This document shows positions 20,387-30,833 of a stretch of 64,000 nt of DNA, piece by piece. This DNA is from Magicicada septendecula (lineage: Eukaryota; Arthropoda; Insecta; Hemiptera; Cicadidae): NCBI GenBank assembly GCA_034769895.1, contig JAWRYS010001475.1, positions 1 to 64,000 of the forward strand, given 5' to 3'. Position numbers and translations under genes: made by a program. Under the pieces are notes generated by a model. That model did not search any database, was not told where the DNA came from, and saw only the letters and a program-made list of their open reading frames with translations. Each line of letters opens with the position of its first letter. Position 1 is the stretch's first letter.

Positions 20387-20620
20387 ATGGACGACAAGAA
20401 AAAACGACTAGCACGTGATATCGACACGATCAGTGATGACACACGGAAGAAATACCGTGCGTTAAAACATGGTATTCGTGAAGAAGAAGCAACGTTATCC
20501 AAAAGTTACAAACACACACACACAACACTGAAACACAAGGAATTTGCTAGAAAAATATGTAACTGTACAGATGGTGTGGGACAGGGTTTAGGGGGTGGGG
20601 AAGGGTCATTTATATTATAG
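20387..20620 (+). pseudogene. truncated small Maverick gene after ATPase
   Basis: ATG 20387. The first 40 residues (MDDKKKRLARDIDTISDDTR, then KKYRALKHG) are charged and helical, as I recall for the gene that follows the ATPase in insect Mavericks, whose function is unknown to me. After about residue 55 the frame runs into gtgtgg/ggggtg repeats and stops, so its 3' part is probably lost at the element's broken edge. Confidence 0.5.
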
Positions 20621-20687
20621 CTTGTTGTGTGTGAGCAGGGTGGGGGAGAGGGGTGAAGGGTTTGTTTTAAAATAATTTCTGCCTATT

Positions 20688-20729
20688 CCGATCTGACGAT
20701 GGGCTGTGAGGCTTAAAAGCGCTAATCGG
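20688..20729 (+). ncRNA. degenerate hammerhead motif
   Basis: Stem I CCGAT (20688-20692) pairs with ATCGG (20725-20729). Core CTGACGA is at 20693-20699, with one extra T. Stem II GGGCT/GGCTT uses G-T pairs. Stem III is the self-complementary AGCGCT (20718-20723), followed by A20724 as cleavage base. Where GAA is required the sequence has AAA (20715-20717), so the catalytic G12 is replaced and cleavage should be lost. It is probably the tail of a PLE fragment joined to the Maverick. Confidence 0.5.
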
Positions 20730-22673
20730 GATAATTTTTATATAGTGGTGTGCAACTGTGATCATTCTGATTGTGATTTCAACCACTAACACAAATTTCT
20801 TCATTAAACGTCAATTAATTTTAAAGAGCAATGTCAAATTCAGAGACTAACACAAAAAACCAGTTCAAAGGTTTAATTTATATGTATTTAAGGAAAGGAA
20901 GAGAAATATGACTAATTAAAATTTATTATAATAATATGAATAACAATTAAAATGGAAGAAAAATTGTATGAAGGCGGAAATCAAATTTTGAGCCTATATT
21001 TCCAAAAAGGAAATAAATTTGGTAATTTCCACAAAATGTCCACAGATATGGACTATAATATATCAATTTAAAGGGAATGAGATGATTAAACCAATGATAA
21101 GGTTCATAATTCATGAAAGTGATGAATAAAATAAATAAATTCCATATATAATGTAATTTTGTATCATGTGTATGGGTAATCGAAATATGCTAACAATACT
21201 TTTTCAAAGATTAACTGGGCCAGATTTTGACCAAGTTAAATTAGTCTTTTGTTGAATACCAAGCTGTTTTGTTGAATAGTTGTGTGAAAAAACATTCCTT
21301 AAAACCGAGTAGAAAATGGTACTACGGTTAGCCATGCATATAAGTGAATCGAGAGTTAGATGAATTAAACATTTTTTTTAACCAAATCTACCAAAACTTT
21401 AACGACAATAGTGAGAACTAACACCTAACTTCATTATACGAGTGATCTAAAACAATAAAACAATATATTTGATATAATTCACGCTACAAATCATAACCAC
21501 TTTTTGAGCAACTTAACCCACAGAAGTGAACACATACTAAATAACATAATTAACACAAGTATACACGGGACACTTCTTCAGAACACACCAAACAACCTAA
21601 TAGACAGATTACACCAGTGCGGGGACATTTCAAACATTCATGAAGGTAATTTTGCTGTGAGTTTTTAACACGACAACTTTCTCAGTAACATCGCCAGATC
21701 TAATAGCGGCCATCTTGAAAATACGAATCTGCCTTCCACATCGAGTGACATCATAGAAGCTACATATGGTCTGACAAAACAATTTATTAAACATTATATA
21801 TCAGAATTATTTCAATATTGTTAAATAATAATTAATGAAATTACTTTAATTGTTAATGTTATACTTTCTCGTTACCCTTCTCTGACTATTAATTTAATCG
21901 CTCAAAGAACCTGTCCTTTTTATAATACTTATAATAATTTTTTCCACTGTATGCACGAATCGATAATTCCCTAAGACGGAGTCGATAATTGTTCTCAATC
22001 GATAAAAAATCGATTATTTATTAAATTGTGTAATAAATCCATTTATTTCAATTGTATTTATCTGTTATTATTTCACAGGCTAATTTAAGGTTATTTATTA
22101 AGGCAAAGAGACTTCAAGAAGAAGAAAAATTTTTTTTCAGTGAGATATTGGACCAGCAAGAAAAATCTTCAATCGATTGCTGACCGGAGTTAATCTGGTT
22201 AACTCCAGACTTGGTTCAGATCTTCCAGAAGTGCTCCATAGTTAATAAATACCTTCCTGGTTCTTAAAATTTTTACAGAACATTTAAAACAGCATTATTT
22301 CTTAATTACTGACCTTGATTAAATATAAACAAAATTTTTTTTTATTGAAAATTATATTTTTTATAAAATTTTTCCTCTACTATTTTATTTTTGTAAAGAC
22401 CGGCATACAGGGTCTATCTTACAATATCTATATTTCTATAGCTTACCTGGACGACCAGCTCACCTGTTTAGAACTAGGAGGAAGCCTCCTAGAGGAAGAA
22501 AATCATCGTGCTGGGGAACCATTAGGTTAATTAATTAATGCAGTGACCTCAATTTCCAAAACTCAACAATCAACATTCATTGGTTCTTAATTCCCCTTTA
22601 AAATATGCTTACAATGATGAAACCTTAAGGGTTTTACTCTTTTTTCAAAAACTGTTGTTTATAAAATCATTTC
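20730..22673. other. AT-rich region without genes
   Basis: No supported gene. 20782-20808 (27 bases) is identical to 61689-61715, indicating a dispersed repeat. Short frames near 22315-22530 have no family resemblance. Confidence 0.45.
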
Positions 22674-23060
22674 AAAACATTATTTATCTCAGTTTCACTA
22701 TTAATTTAATGATCTTGAGTTATTTAGAAATTTTCAGATATATAAACATTATTTCATTCCATTTTACAATTAATTTAAACACTGTTAATGCTGAAAGTTT
22801 CATTATGCTAACGTAAAACATTATTTCATACTATTTTGCATATAATTTAATCACTGTAACATATTCTGAAATTTTCACAAATTCAAAAATTATTTCATTT
22901 GGTATTACAGTACTATTACTTTAATGACCATTACATTATTTTATTCCATTTTACAATTAATTTAATAGCTGTTACTTTATTTTAAAATTTTAAGAGATTC
23001 AAAACATTTCAATCCGTTACACTATTAATTTAATCATCATTAGTTATTTACAAAATTTTC
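22674..23060 (+). repeat. degenerate tandem repeat, about 70-80 bp units
   Basis: About five units, beginning near 22674, 22745, 22817, 22931 and 22996, share (a)acattatttcattcc, ttacaattaatttaa, and gttatt..gaaattttcag. Units are diverged; looks like an old satellite or an element interior. Confidence 0.6.
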
Positions 23061-23079
23061 AGTTATTCAACACAAGTGC

Positions 23080-23290
23080 AACACATGTGATGTATAGTTC
23101 AGTACCTGTCATGACAATGCTTCATGTAATTCAGAGTATATTAAATTGAGAAAACGTTATTAAGTTCCATTAAATTCATTCATAGAAAATTAAAATTGAT
23201 TCTAAATCCCAAAACATGTATGGATATAACATAGCTTCAATACATGTGGTGGATAGTTCACTACCTGTCATGACAATGGTTATACACTCA
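23080..23290 (+). repeat. two-copy diverged repeat
   Basis: acacatgtgatgtatagttc followed by cctgtcatgacaatg near 23085-23125 recurs with changes at 23231-23280. Nothing else seen up to the hAT element. Confidence 0.5.
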
Positions 23291-23387
23291 ATACATATGA
23301 CTACATAATTTCCTTTTTAAGACTTACATATACTTCACAATTTACACACAAGACAGTTACATAGACAACACTGATAAATAACTGAGG

Positions 23388-26209
23388 CAGTGGTGGCTCG
23401 TGGCTTCGAGGATTGGTGAAGCAGAATCGGTGGCAGGTCCCCCCCCCTAATTATGTGAATATGTTTCTTTCTTCCTGTTTTGAAATCATGAATAACATAT
23501 GGAGGGGAGACAAAAAAAAAGTATGTTAATAAAATTTACAAATAAAGTAGTTAAAAATAGTAAGTACTTACAGGCTTGAATTTTATTTCTTGAACACAAG
23601 GTCAATTCTCCTCTCTTTCAAATATGCAAACTTGTCGATAATGTCGTCATAAAATGGTTGTACATTAATTAATTCGTTTAATAGTTCCTTTTCTAAGGAA
23701 ATTTTTGATAAGGTAGTAAGTCTGTCCTCTGTCGTTGTATTGCGCAGGTATGATTTTATTCTTTTTAAACAAGGAAAACTTCTTTCCGCGGAAACGGTAG
23801 TGGATGGAATAGTTACTATTAAACAGAACAGTTTGTAAGCTTCTTTAAAGATGTTCCTGTTGTCAGCTAAAAGTTCCATAAAATTTAGTAGTTCCATATG
23901 TCTATATTGCTTATCCTCATAAATAAGCTGTCACTCGTTTTTCAGTCTTTGGAAATCGGTAAACAGATTCACACCTTTAAGTTACTTAATGCATCCGTGG
24001 GAAAGTTTTCAGAATACGTTACAAACTTTGAAGTATCCATTAACGTAACAAACTGAAGCTTTTCCATATCATTAAAACGTGTGGCTATTTGTACTGAAAG
24101 GTTATCTAAAATTTCATAATACAGAATTTTGTATTTTTCAAAAAGTTGATCTTATGTGAGTGTAATTCTTTTCTGCAAATCATGGTATTCAGTTGGAACT
24201 GTTGTTTTTGAAGTAGCTAAATCGAAAATTTTCATAAATGCATCATCAGTTCTTTTGCTATTTATGAGTGTTTGAATATTTTTAACTTGCGAGATACAGA
24301 AATTAATGTCAAATGACTTCTTTTGTAGCACATTGAAGAGAACATCCGTGGCTCCAAAAATATCGTTAAAAACGACAACCAAAAGGGTAAATCCAAAATC
24401 ATTAAATTTATTTAAGAAGCCATCACTCTGCCTAATTGATGTTTGATCATAATTTGAATCGTTGACAATTTTAGTGAATACTTCTTTTAATGAATCCCAT
24501 TCGTTATATATAGTATTCACAATTTTGGAATTAGACTTCCATCGCGTAATAACGGAAGTAGGGATTCGTCTTCCAACGACTGTGTCTACTGCGTAAGTTT
24601 GCTTAGCAGAACTGTGGAAAAAAGAGGGTAAACCGTTAACAGTCGCAAAAAATATCCGACATTTCGAAATGCTGTTGCAGCTTTGTTAAAGCACTAAATT
24701 CAAACGATGCGCCATGCAGTGAACAAAAACCGCTTGTGGCACTAATTCTTTGATTTTTGCCTGAAGACCATTTAATTCGCCTGACATAACGCTTGCACCA
24801 TCAAAACACTGGGCAATAAGTTTTGATTTATAATCAAATTTTTCGAGGGACCTTGACACAACGTGAAATAGTGTGTCGGCAGTCCGACTGGAACTATCAT
24901 CATAAAATCCCAAAAATCTTTCCACCAGCTTTCCTCCGGGAATAACGTATCTAATTATGATGCTACATTGAGATTTGTGGACAATGTCTGTGGATTCATC
25001 CACTTGAATTACAAAGAATGTACTATCTTCTATTTCCTTTGCGACGTGCTCAACAATATCTTGTGAAATGCAGTCAATTATTTCATTCTGAATAGTCTTA
25101 GAATTGCCGGCAAAGACGGGTGAGATTTTGTTATAGTGTTCTTGAATATCTACAGAGCTTATCGATACGAAGGTTTTTAGCAGTTCTTTAAAATTTCGGC
25201 GATTAATAGATGATAACTCTTCGTGGTGACCACGAAATGCTAATTCTTGTTTACCCAAGTAAAGAACTGCACGAATAGGAAGATGCATGAAACGTCTGTT
25301 AAGCCAAACGTTGTCATTGAAGTGTTTAATATACAACCTAGAATTTTTCTTCAAAGCATTCTCGATAGTACTTAAATTTTTCGTTAGTTTTGAAAAACTC
25401 AATGCACAACGCATGTGCTCAGAAGAATCTTCATGTTTGGAAAGGAGTAACGTTACCGAAATCATCAAAGCTGTTCTTACTCCACGCACTTGATTTAACA
25501 CTAATAATTAAGCAGGGCATACAAAAAAGTTTATTTAAATAATAACTGCCACACAACCACTCGAACGTTGAATACCAATTTTGTTTAAAGTTGCGATTGC
25601 ATACCGTGTCCTTTATTTTTGCAACTTTACTTTCAATATAGGTAGGCTATAGGTTTTTCACAGCTTAAAAAGTTTTTCTTATCATCATTATTCCATCTTG
25701 AAAATGGTGTTTCTAATAAAACACATACCGGATCATATGAAGGAAACATTCTGTAAAAACTTCACACACAATCAAACACGACGAACAACGAACAAAACAA
25801 ACGCGCTGGATAGGTAAACCACTGAGAAACAGCCAGCGACACTGCTTCACGTGTGTGTGGGGGGGACGCTGAGTACCATACGTTGTCATGGCAACCGTCA
25901 TAAACCGAGTGTTTTAGTGACGTATTAACTGATGCAGCCTTCGAGGTACAGAAAGCTGCTTCTAAGATAGCGCTTTCCGCCATCAGTAGGCTTGTATGTG
26001 ATCGCAGCGAAGTCCAGCTTCTGTAACCTATTTCCATCGCTTGTAAATGTTATTTTAATTATTATACAGACAAAATTTAATTTAAAAAATATTTTTAAAC
26101 ATAAAATTGACTAAAAATTGAAAATAATTTTGTGTAAAAAGAAACACATTGAACCAGTTATTTTAGGTGAAGCAGCGCTTCACCTGCGTCACCTGACGAG
26201 CCGCCACTG
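23388..26209 (-). mobile_element. complete hAT transposon copy with 8 bp TSD
   Basis: Ends CAGTGGTGGCTCGT (23388) and, inverted, CAGTGGCGGCTCGT (to 26209) are classic hAT termini. The flanks carry an identical 8 bp target-site duplication AACTGAGG at 23380-23387 and 26210-26217. Subterminal ggtgaagc motifs occur near both ends. The single minus-strand transposase is interrupted, so this copy cannot move on its own but keeps intact ends. Confidence 0.92.
23583..25501 (-). pseudogene. hAT transposase, ZMYM/DUF4371-like, with stops
   Basis: Reads from about 25501 to 23583. N-terminal part: HEDSSEHMRC, NRRFMHLPIRAVLYLGKQEL, AFRGHHEE, FFVIQVDESTDI (catalytic Asp region), CFDGASVMSG and VHCMAHRLNLVL, as in DUF4371-type hAT transposases. 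An in-frame TAA follows this at about 24686-24688, with similarity continuing in the same frame (FFATVNGLPSFFHSSAK, RWKSNSK). A second in-frame stop occurs near 24152, then more breaks. The C-terminal dimerisation domain at 23583-23897 contains VSAERSFPCLKRIKSYLRN. The N-terminal zinc finger was not found. Cut-and-paste transposase; defective here. Confidence 0.88.
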
Positions 26210-26217
26210 AACTGAGG

Positions 26218-26478
26218 GACTTCCTCAGGGAAAATAAAGGAACGATGTATGACTCATTCTAGTAATGCTGAGAAGTGCCTTCACACAGTATAGTTTAAGT
26301 AAATGCCAACTCACCAGCTGTAGTTTTGTGTAACGAAAAACACAAAAAACAAAACACAAAAAATACAAAAAACAAACATCAAGTTGAATCCCTGCACCAA
26401 TCCCCTTCCCCCACACACCACCCCCTCTACACCTTCCACACAAAAACTGTTACGAAATGATGGCAGTCTGACTAAAAG
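26218..26478. other. short unassigned region
   Basis: Flank of the hAT insertion. A/C-rich stretch about 26336-26450. No gene. Confidence 0.4.
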
Positions 26479-26517
26479 CTGAAGAAGGCGGATACGTACG
26501 CCGAAACGCGTCCGACG
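26466..26517 (+). ncRNA. hammerhead-like motif
   Basis: Core CTGAAGA (26479-26485), one extra base (A), stem II GGCG/CGCC (26487-26490 with 26499-26502), GAA 26503-26505, self-complementary stem III ACGCGT (26506-26511), cleavage base C26512 in GTC. Stem I is weak: G26478-C26513, then possibly GTC 26466-26468 with GAC 26514-26516 across a loop. This order and geometry match the motifs at 11201 and 30661, so it likely marks a PLE remnant. Confidence 0.5.
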
Positions 26518-26578
26518 AAAAAAGTAAGTTTTCACAAGATAAAGTTCATTTTTAGTAAAGTGACATATTTATATATAT

Positions 26579-26835
26579 GCGTATGTGATGTTAACAATGA
26601 AACAAGATTGTCGTACGGTGTCTCTCCTTCGCTCCATCTAAGTCTGTGATAATTTGACGTTAACCAGTGGTTTGTCGTAGCGTATTTTGGATTCGTAACG
26701 GATGTAGCAGGCGGAGTGAAAATCCAAAATACGCTAGGACAAACCACTGGTTAACGTCAAATTATCACAGACTTAGATGGAGCGAAGGAGAGACACCGTA
26801 CGACAATCTTGTTTCATTGTTAACATCACATACGC
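26579..26835. repeat. 115 bp near-perfect inverted repeat
   Basis: Arms 26579-26693 and 26721-26835 are reverse complements except for one mismatch (gtcgtag against gtcctag), separated by 27 bases. It could be a foldback element, or two element tails joined head to head. The transcript would form a long hairpin. Confidence 0.92.
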
Positions 26836-27400
26836 GTATCACACACACATACCCTTAAATGACAGACGTTGTATGTACGTCCTCCGCTCGGAGGACAAGT
26901 CCTCCTTTCTTTGATGGGTTCGTCTTCCGCCCTTTCACGTTTATAAAAAACGTACAAATGTCCTTTTTTTAAATGTTAGAGAAGATGAGATTAGGACTCA
27001 AAATTAGGTTCTAGTATTGTAGACTGTGTGTTAATTATGATCATCATTCAGAGCTCTCGAATATATTCAGTTTTTTATTTTTTTGTATTCCGGGCCACAA
27101 TAATTGATAATAAATAACACTTTTCTTACAAGAGTATATTAAATATTTTTTGAATATTTTACAGTGTTTTGTAGTTTAAACTATCATAATCAGAATATTA
27201 CAAATTAATATATAAATACAAAAATGATATTACTTACTTAATTATTTGTTGAATGATTTCCTTTTTAGTAAAGAAATCTTCTTTTCCAAGATAATATGTC
27301 CACCTTTTGAAAATTTGGATTGCCAATCCTATTTGTACTGCCTTTAAAATACAAATCCTGATTGACTATAATTTCGTCAGACCGTACTTCAATTGGATTA
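26836..27400. other. AT-rich region without genes
   Basis: No coding resemblance or clear repeats seen. Confidence 0.4.
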
Positions 27401-27594
27401 GTTTAAACAATGATTAGACAGATTACTCGAAATTCAGATAACGTATTAGATAATGGAATCCATGACTTTCACTTTTAGTACCCGACACAACATCTGTAAG
27501 TTTAAACAATGATTAGACAGATTACTCGAAGTTCAGATAACGTATTAGATAATGGAATCCATGACTTTCACTTTTAGTACCCGACACAACATCC
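27401..27594 (+). repeat. 99 bp tandem duplication
   Basis: gtttaaacaatgattagaca begins at 27401 and again at 27500; the two units are nearly identical through gacacaacatc. The second unit runs directly into Jockey-like coding sequence, so the duplicated part belongs to that element. Confidence 0.9.
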
Positions 27595-28110
27595 GTCCAC
27601 CTGTAACAATTAATAACACACCTGTACCAGTGAAAAGTGAAATTAAATGCCTTGGACTTCACCTTGATCAGCGACTCACCTGGCAGAAGCACGTTCGAAT
27701 CAATCGGAGACAGTTTAGACTTCAAGCTATCTTAACTATTATTAAGTAACCAACTATCACTATAAAAAACATACTAAAGCCTAAATAGTCATCCGGACTC
27801 CAGCTATGGAGATGCGATAAACCTACAAGATTAAAATTATCCAAAAATTTCAGTCAAAAGTGCTGCGAACTTTAGTAGATGCCCCATGGTACGTTAACAA
27901 TCAGACACTTCACCACTCATAAAGTACGAAATCCAGAGATTGCAACAAAATACATCCATGAAATCGAAGACCACGAAAATGAGTCAATAGAGCAGCTGTC
28001 CCGACATCGGTCCCGACAAGAGAAGACTTCGACGAGCTTTTCACGTAGAACTTTATTACTGATCCATAAGGAAAAACATCACTGGCTGTTTCCTGTACAT
28101 ATCTAAATCT
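27552..28110 (+). pseudogene. Jockey-clade LINE 3' coding remnant
   Basis: 27600-27749 encodes VKSEIKCLGLHLDQRLTWQK, typical of the region after the RT palm in Jockey-type LINEs. Downstream pieces in changing frames include DAPWYVNNQTLHH (about 27878-27915), the conserved C-terminal segment of insect Jockey proteins. Multiple stops and frameshifts. 5' parts absent, as expected for truncated LINE copies. Confidence 0.75.
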
Positions 28111-28187
28111 GTTAAATCTACCTACTTAATACTCTGTTATGGATGTGGACTGTAAATTCTAAAAAAATGATCCATCACTTCTGAATG

Positions 28188-28560
28188 TATACAAATGTGG
28201 GTTATCGAATCTGGGTACCGCGGGAACAATACACGTTTCGTCTGATTCAGAATACAGAGTCAGCTGACTAATAACAAGGGTCGTGGCTGCGCAAGTATAG
28301 TTTATTTTCGCGTGTTAACTGTTGCTCAAATTTAATTTTTATGATAACATAATAGGTAATCGAATCCATGAATTCATATACGTAACGTAATACGGTTTAT
28401 CGAATCCGAGGCTCTTGTAAAACCCGCGGACTCAATACCAGTCAGAAAACAAAGTCAGATGATTAATAACGAGATTCATACGACTGTGCACTGTAGTTTT
28501 GTTCCCTGTTAACTGTTGTACTTACATAATTTTTATTTAAAAGTCTGTGAAAAACACTTT
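28188..28560 (+). repeat. two diverged copies of a 188 bp unit
   Basis: Copies from about 28188 and about 28376 share ggtttatcgaatc(t/c)g, ccgcgg, cag..acaaagtcag(a/c)tga.taataac and gttaactgttg. A piece also occurs near 597-615, so it is a dispersed repeat. Confidence 0.6.
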
Positions 28561-29466
28561 AACCTAATTAAGTAGTTCTAAAGAGTAATCGTTATGGGAA
28601 AATATTTAAAAAATACTCTCCATTGTTCATAGAACTTATAATTTCCATAGTTAAAAAAAAAAAATCAAACCTGAAACATGAGGATATGTAATTTTTCCAC
28701 CGCCTACATTTCGAGACCCCGCTGTCAGTGCAGCCAACACCACAGCGAACAATTTTACCCACATTACGTAATGCGTTTTACACAATTATCGCTTTGAAAA
28801 TTGAGTGCAAAACATTTGTGTGAAATCTAGCGGTGTATGTCATAATAACGAGCACTGGCCATAATTAGGTCTGTGTGCTAAACATTATGTACATCACAGC
28901 CTCGGCAGACACTAAGCAAACGAGTTGCAGTAAAAATTCAAACGTGTATACACGAGTTCTCCACATGTTATTTGTTAAAACTTTCACAAGTTCTCCACAT
29001 GTTATTTGTTAAAACTTTGTGGACAGTGGTGTAACAGCCGGGCTCGCATTGCGGGACGGCCTGCAGACTAGGTCTACGCGAACATTTTCCTTAATTTTTT
29101 AAGAATGGATATAAAGCACTGAACTTAACTAAAACCAAATTACCCCGTATGTAAGTAACGTAAAAAACAAAACATTTATTTATTTACTGATATTAGCAAC
29201 ACCTAATGATGTACATTTTTGGTTAACTGCACAATAGAGTGGTCATTCCAGTTAAAAATGATTAATTGTAATTATTATTAACTACCGGCCAAGCCTGCAT
29301 TGTTGCAAATTTAAAATTTATGATATAAGTTGGTTTAAAATTTATGATATAAGTTGCATAAGTTCAACCTTATGTGCGGGACCATTAGGCCACTCCTTAA
29401 GTCAGCAAGTAAAGGAACCCGCCTAAAACTCTTTCCACACTTCTTTATGGATCTGAGAATTGGACT
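28561..29466. other. unassigned region with small tandem repeats
   Basis: No gene. A unit gttctccacatgttatttgt is repeated 35 bases apart near 28955 and 28990, and taaaatttatgatataagtt is repeated near 29308 and 29334. Confidence 0.5.
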
Positions 29467-29810
29467 TTGACGAAAGGCCAGTCCAGTCGCATCCAAGCGG
29501 TTAAAATGAGATTACTCAGGCATGTGGCAGGGTATACTCTCCATGATCATAGAAGGAATACAGCTATACGGCAGAAACTGAATATTATGAGTATACTCGA
29601 CAGGATCGCCCAGTATCGGCTGAATTCGTGGGAACGTCTTTGCCGATTGGATGACTCCCGCATCCCCAAACAAATATGTAACTATAAGCCGAGGGGACGG
29701 AAAGGTGTGGGACGTCCGAGGATGCGCTGGAGTGACCGGCTTTAATCTTTGCGCTCTGAGACCGGAACAAACCATTCTTGGTTTAATCCTTGAAGATGAT
29801 GATGATGATA
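29467..29810 (+). pseudogene. RTE-type LINE 3' end remnant
   Basis: The frame 29467-29745 shows the C-terminal tail common to RTE-like LINE proteins: SRIQAVKMRLLRHVAGYTLHD, RRNTAIRQKL, and the final GRPRMRWSDRL. A gatgatgatgat microsatellite tail follows at about 29793-29810, as is usual at RTE 3' ends. Strongly 5'-truncated. The next element starts immediately after. Confidence 0.7.
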
Positions 29811-30076
29811 ACAATTTATGATAGAATAAAAATGGCAGCATTTTATTCGTTATTTAACAGAATGTACAAAATACCCCTAAACAAACAAGAAACTGACAAA
29901 GAAAGAAATATACCAAATTGGTTATGAAAATGGATGCAATAAAAATACTATGATCAAAATACAAAATAAAATCAAATACAAAATAAAAACTGAACAATTA
30001 AGAATTAATCAAACTGAACACACATAAATAATAACAACAACAAAAATGGGCCACATTCACATATATAAATAATAAA

Positions 30077-30583
30077 ATGACAAAACTAACAAAACTATTT
30101 AAAAACACAGATATAAAAATAGCATACAAAACTAATAAAAATAAATTACAAAATCTAAATAACTCACACAACAAAGATAATACAACAACTAACGGTATAT
30201 ACAAAATTGAATGCCAAGATTGCAATAAATGTTATATAGGACAAACAAAAAAACAGCTGAAAAAACGTTATTTTGAACACCTAAATGCATACAAAAAACC
30301 AGAAATATATAAATCCAATTTAGCCACACATGCAATAAACACAGGACATGAATTCCCAGACATAACCAATGTAACACTAATAAAACATATACCACACAAA
30401 GGCACCATAATGAACATATGGGAAAATTTACAAATTTACAAACATAAAACAGAAAACAAACTAATACCTGAACAAATACAAATCAATACAAAACATGACA
30501 CAATATTCAAAGCACTCAACATTGAAAATACACACAAAAAACTAACACATACACCACAATCACACACAATAAAACCAACTTGA
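30077..30583 (+). pseudogene. PLE GIY-YIG endonuclease domain
   Basis: 168 codons, open. GIYKIECQDCNKCYIGQTKK and KKRYFEHLNAY form the GIY-YIG core, close in sequence to the C-terminus of the complete PLE at 9204-11021 but clearly a different copy or subfamily. The RT part is missing, so this is a fragment of a larger protein. GIY-YIG nucleases nick target DNA for element insertion. Confidence 0.85.
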
Positions 30584-30660
30584 AATACCAGACGCCAACA
30601 GGAAGCCACAATAATAATAGTCAACCAACAACACATATGTACTTCACCAGACAAAAAAAC

Positions 30661-30705
30661 CGGAAGGCTGAGGATGGGTACAAGATAGTACCCGAAACAT
30701 GTTCC
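30661..30705 (+). ncRNA. hammerhead ribozyme motif
   Basis: GG (30666-30667), core CTGAGGA (30668-30674), extra T, strong stem II GGGTAC/GTACCC with loop AAGATA, GAA 30694-30696, self-complementary stem III ACATGT (30697-30702), cleavage base T30703 (GTT), then CC pairing to GG. Stem I is only 2 bp by my reading. All catalytic positions are kept. Lies 78 nt after the PLE coding frame. Confidence 0.6.
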
Positions 30706-30789
30706 AAATAGAAAAATAACATCTTGAGGTAAATTTATGTATAAATATTAAATGTATTATATACATCAAGAAACGGACTGTAGCAGAAA

Positions 30790-30792
<3 letters not shown>

Positions 30793-30830
<38 letters not shown>
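30793..30830 (+). repeat. (TA)n tract, insertion target of element X
   Basis: Pure TA repeat ending at the X LTR start. A matching TA tract lies at 46952-46974 after the X 3' LTR. Confidence 0.9.

Positions 30831-30833
<3 letters not shown>

Larger units (their letters stand above)
11478..20620. mobile_element. decayed Maverick/Polinton-like element
   Basis: A protein-primed type DNA polymerase B, a retroviral-type integrase with chromodomain and an A32-like packaging ATPase together define a Maverick/Polinton (a virus-like large DNA transposon, related to adintoviruses). Genes diverge from about 16040-16350. Both outer ends lie next to PLE sequence (PLE arm ends 11314; hammerhead-like motif at 20688), and I found no long terminal inverted repeats. 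The capsid genes and protease that normally accompany the ATPase are absent, so the right part is missing. GC content and codon use are higher than in the flanks. Polymerase and integrase are broken; the ATPase is intact. Confidence 0.85.
29820..30830 (+). mobile_element. 5'-truncated Penelope-like element
   Basis: Starts within the end of the RT region (AATGGCAGCATTTTATTC matches the KMAVF segment of the element at 9204), shows frame breaks to about 30060, then an intact GIY-YIG frame. A hammerhead motif at 30661 and a (TA)n tract at about 30793-30830 follow. The large LTR element X was inserted into this (TA)n. Confidence 0.8.

Noticed and set aside
28225-28280. possible minus-strand hammerhead (GACGAAACGTG)
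   Set aside because: GAAAC is present, but the CTGANGA core is absent (CTGACTC), so the motif fails.
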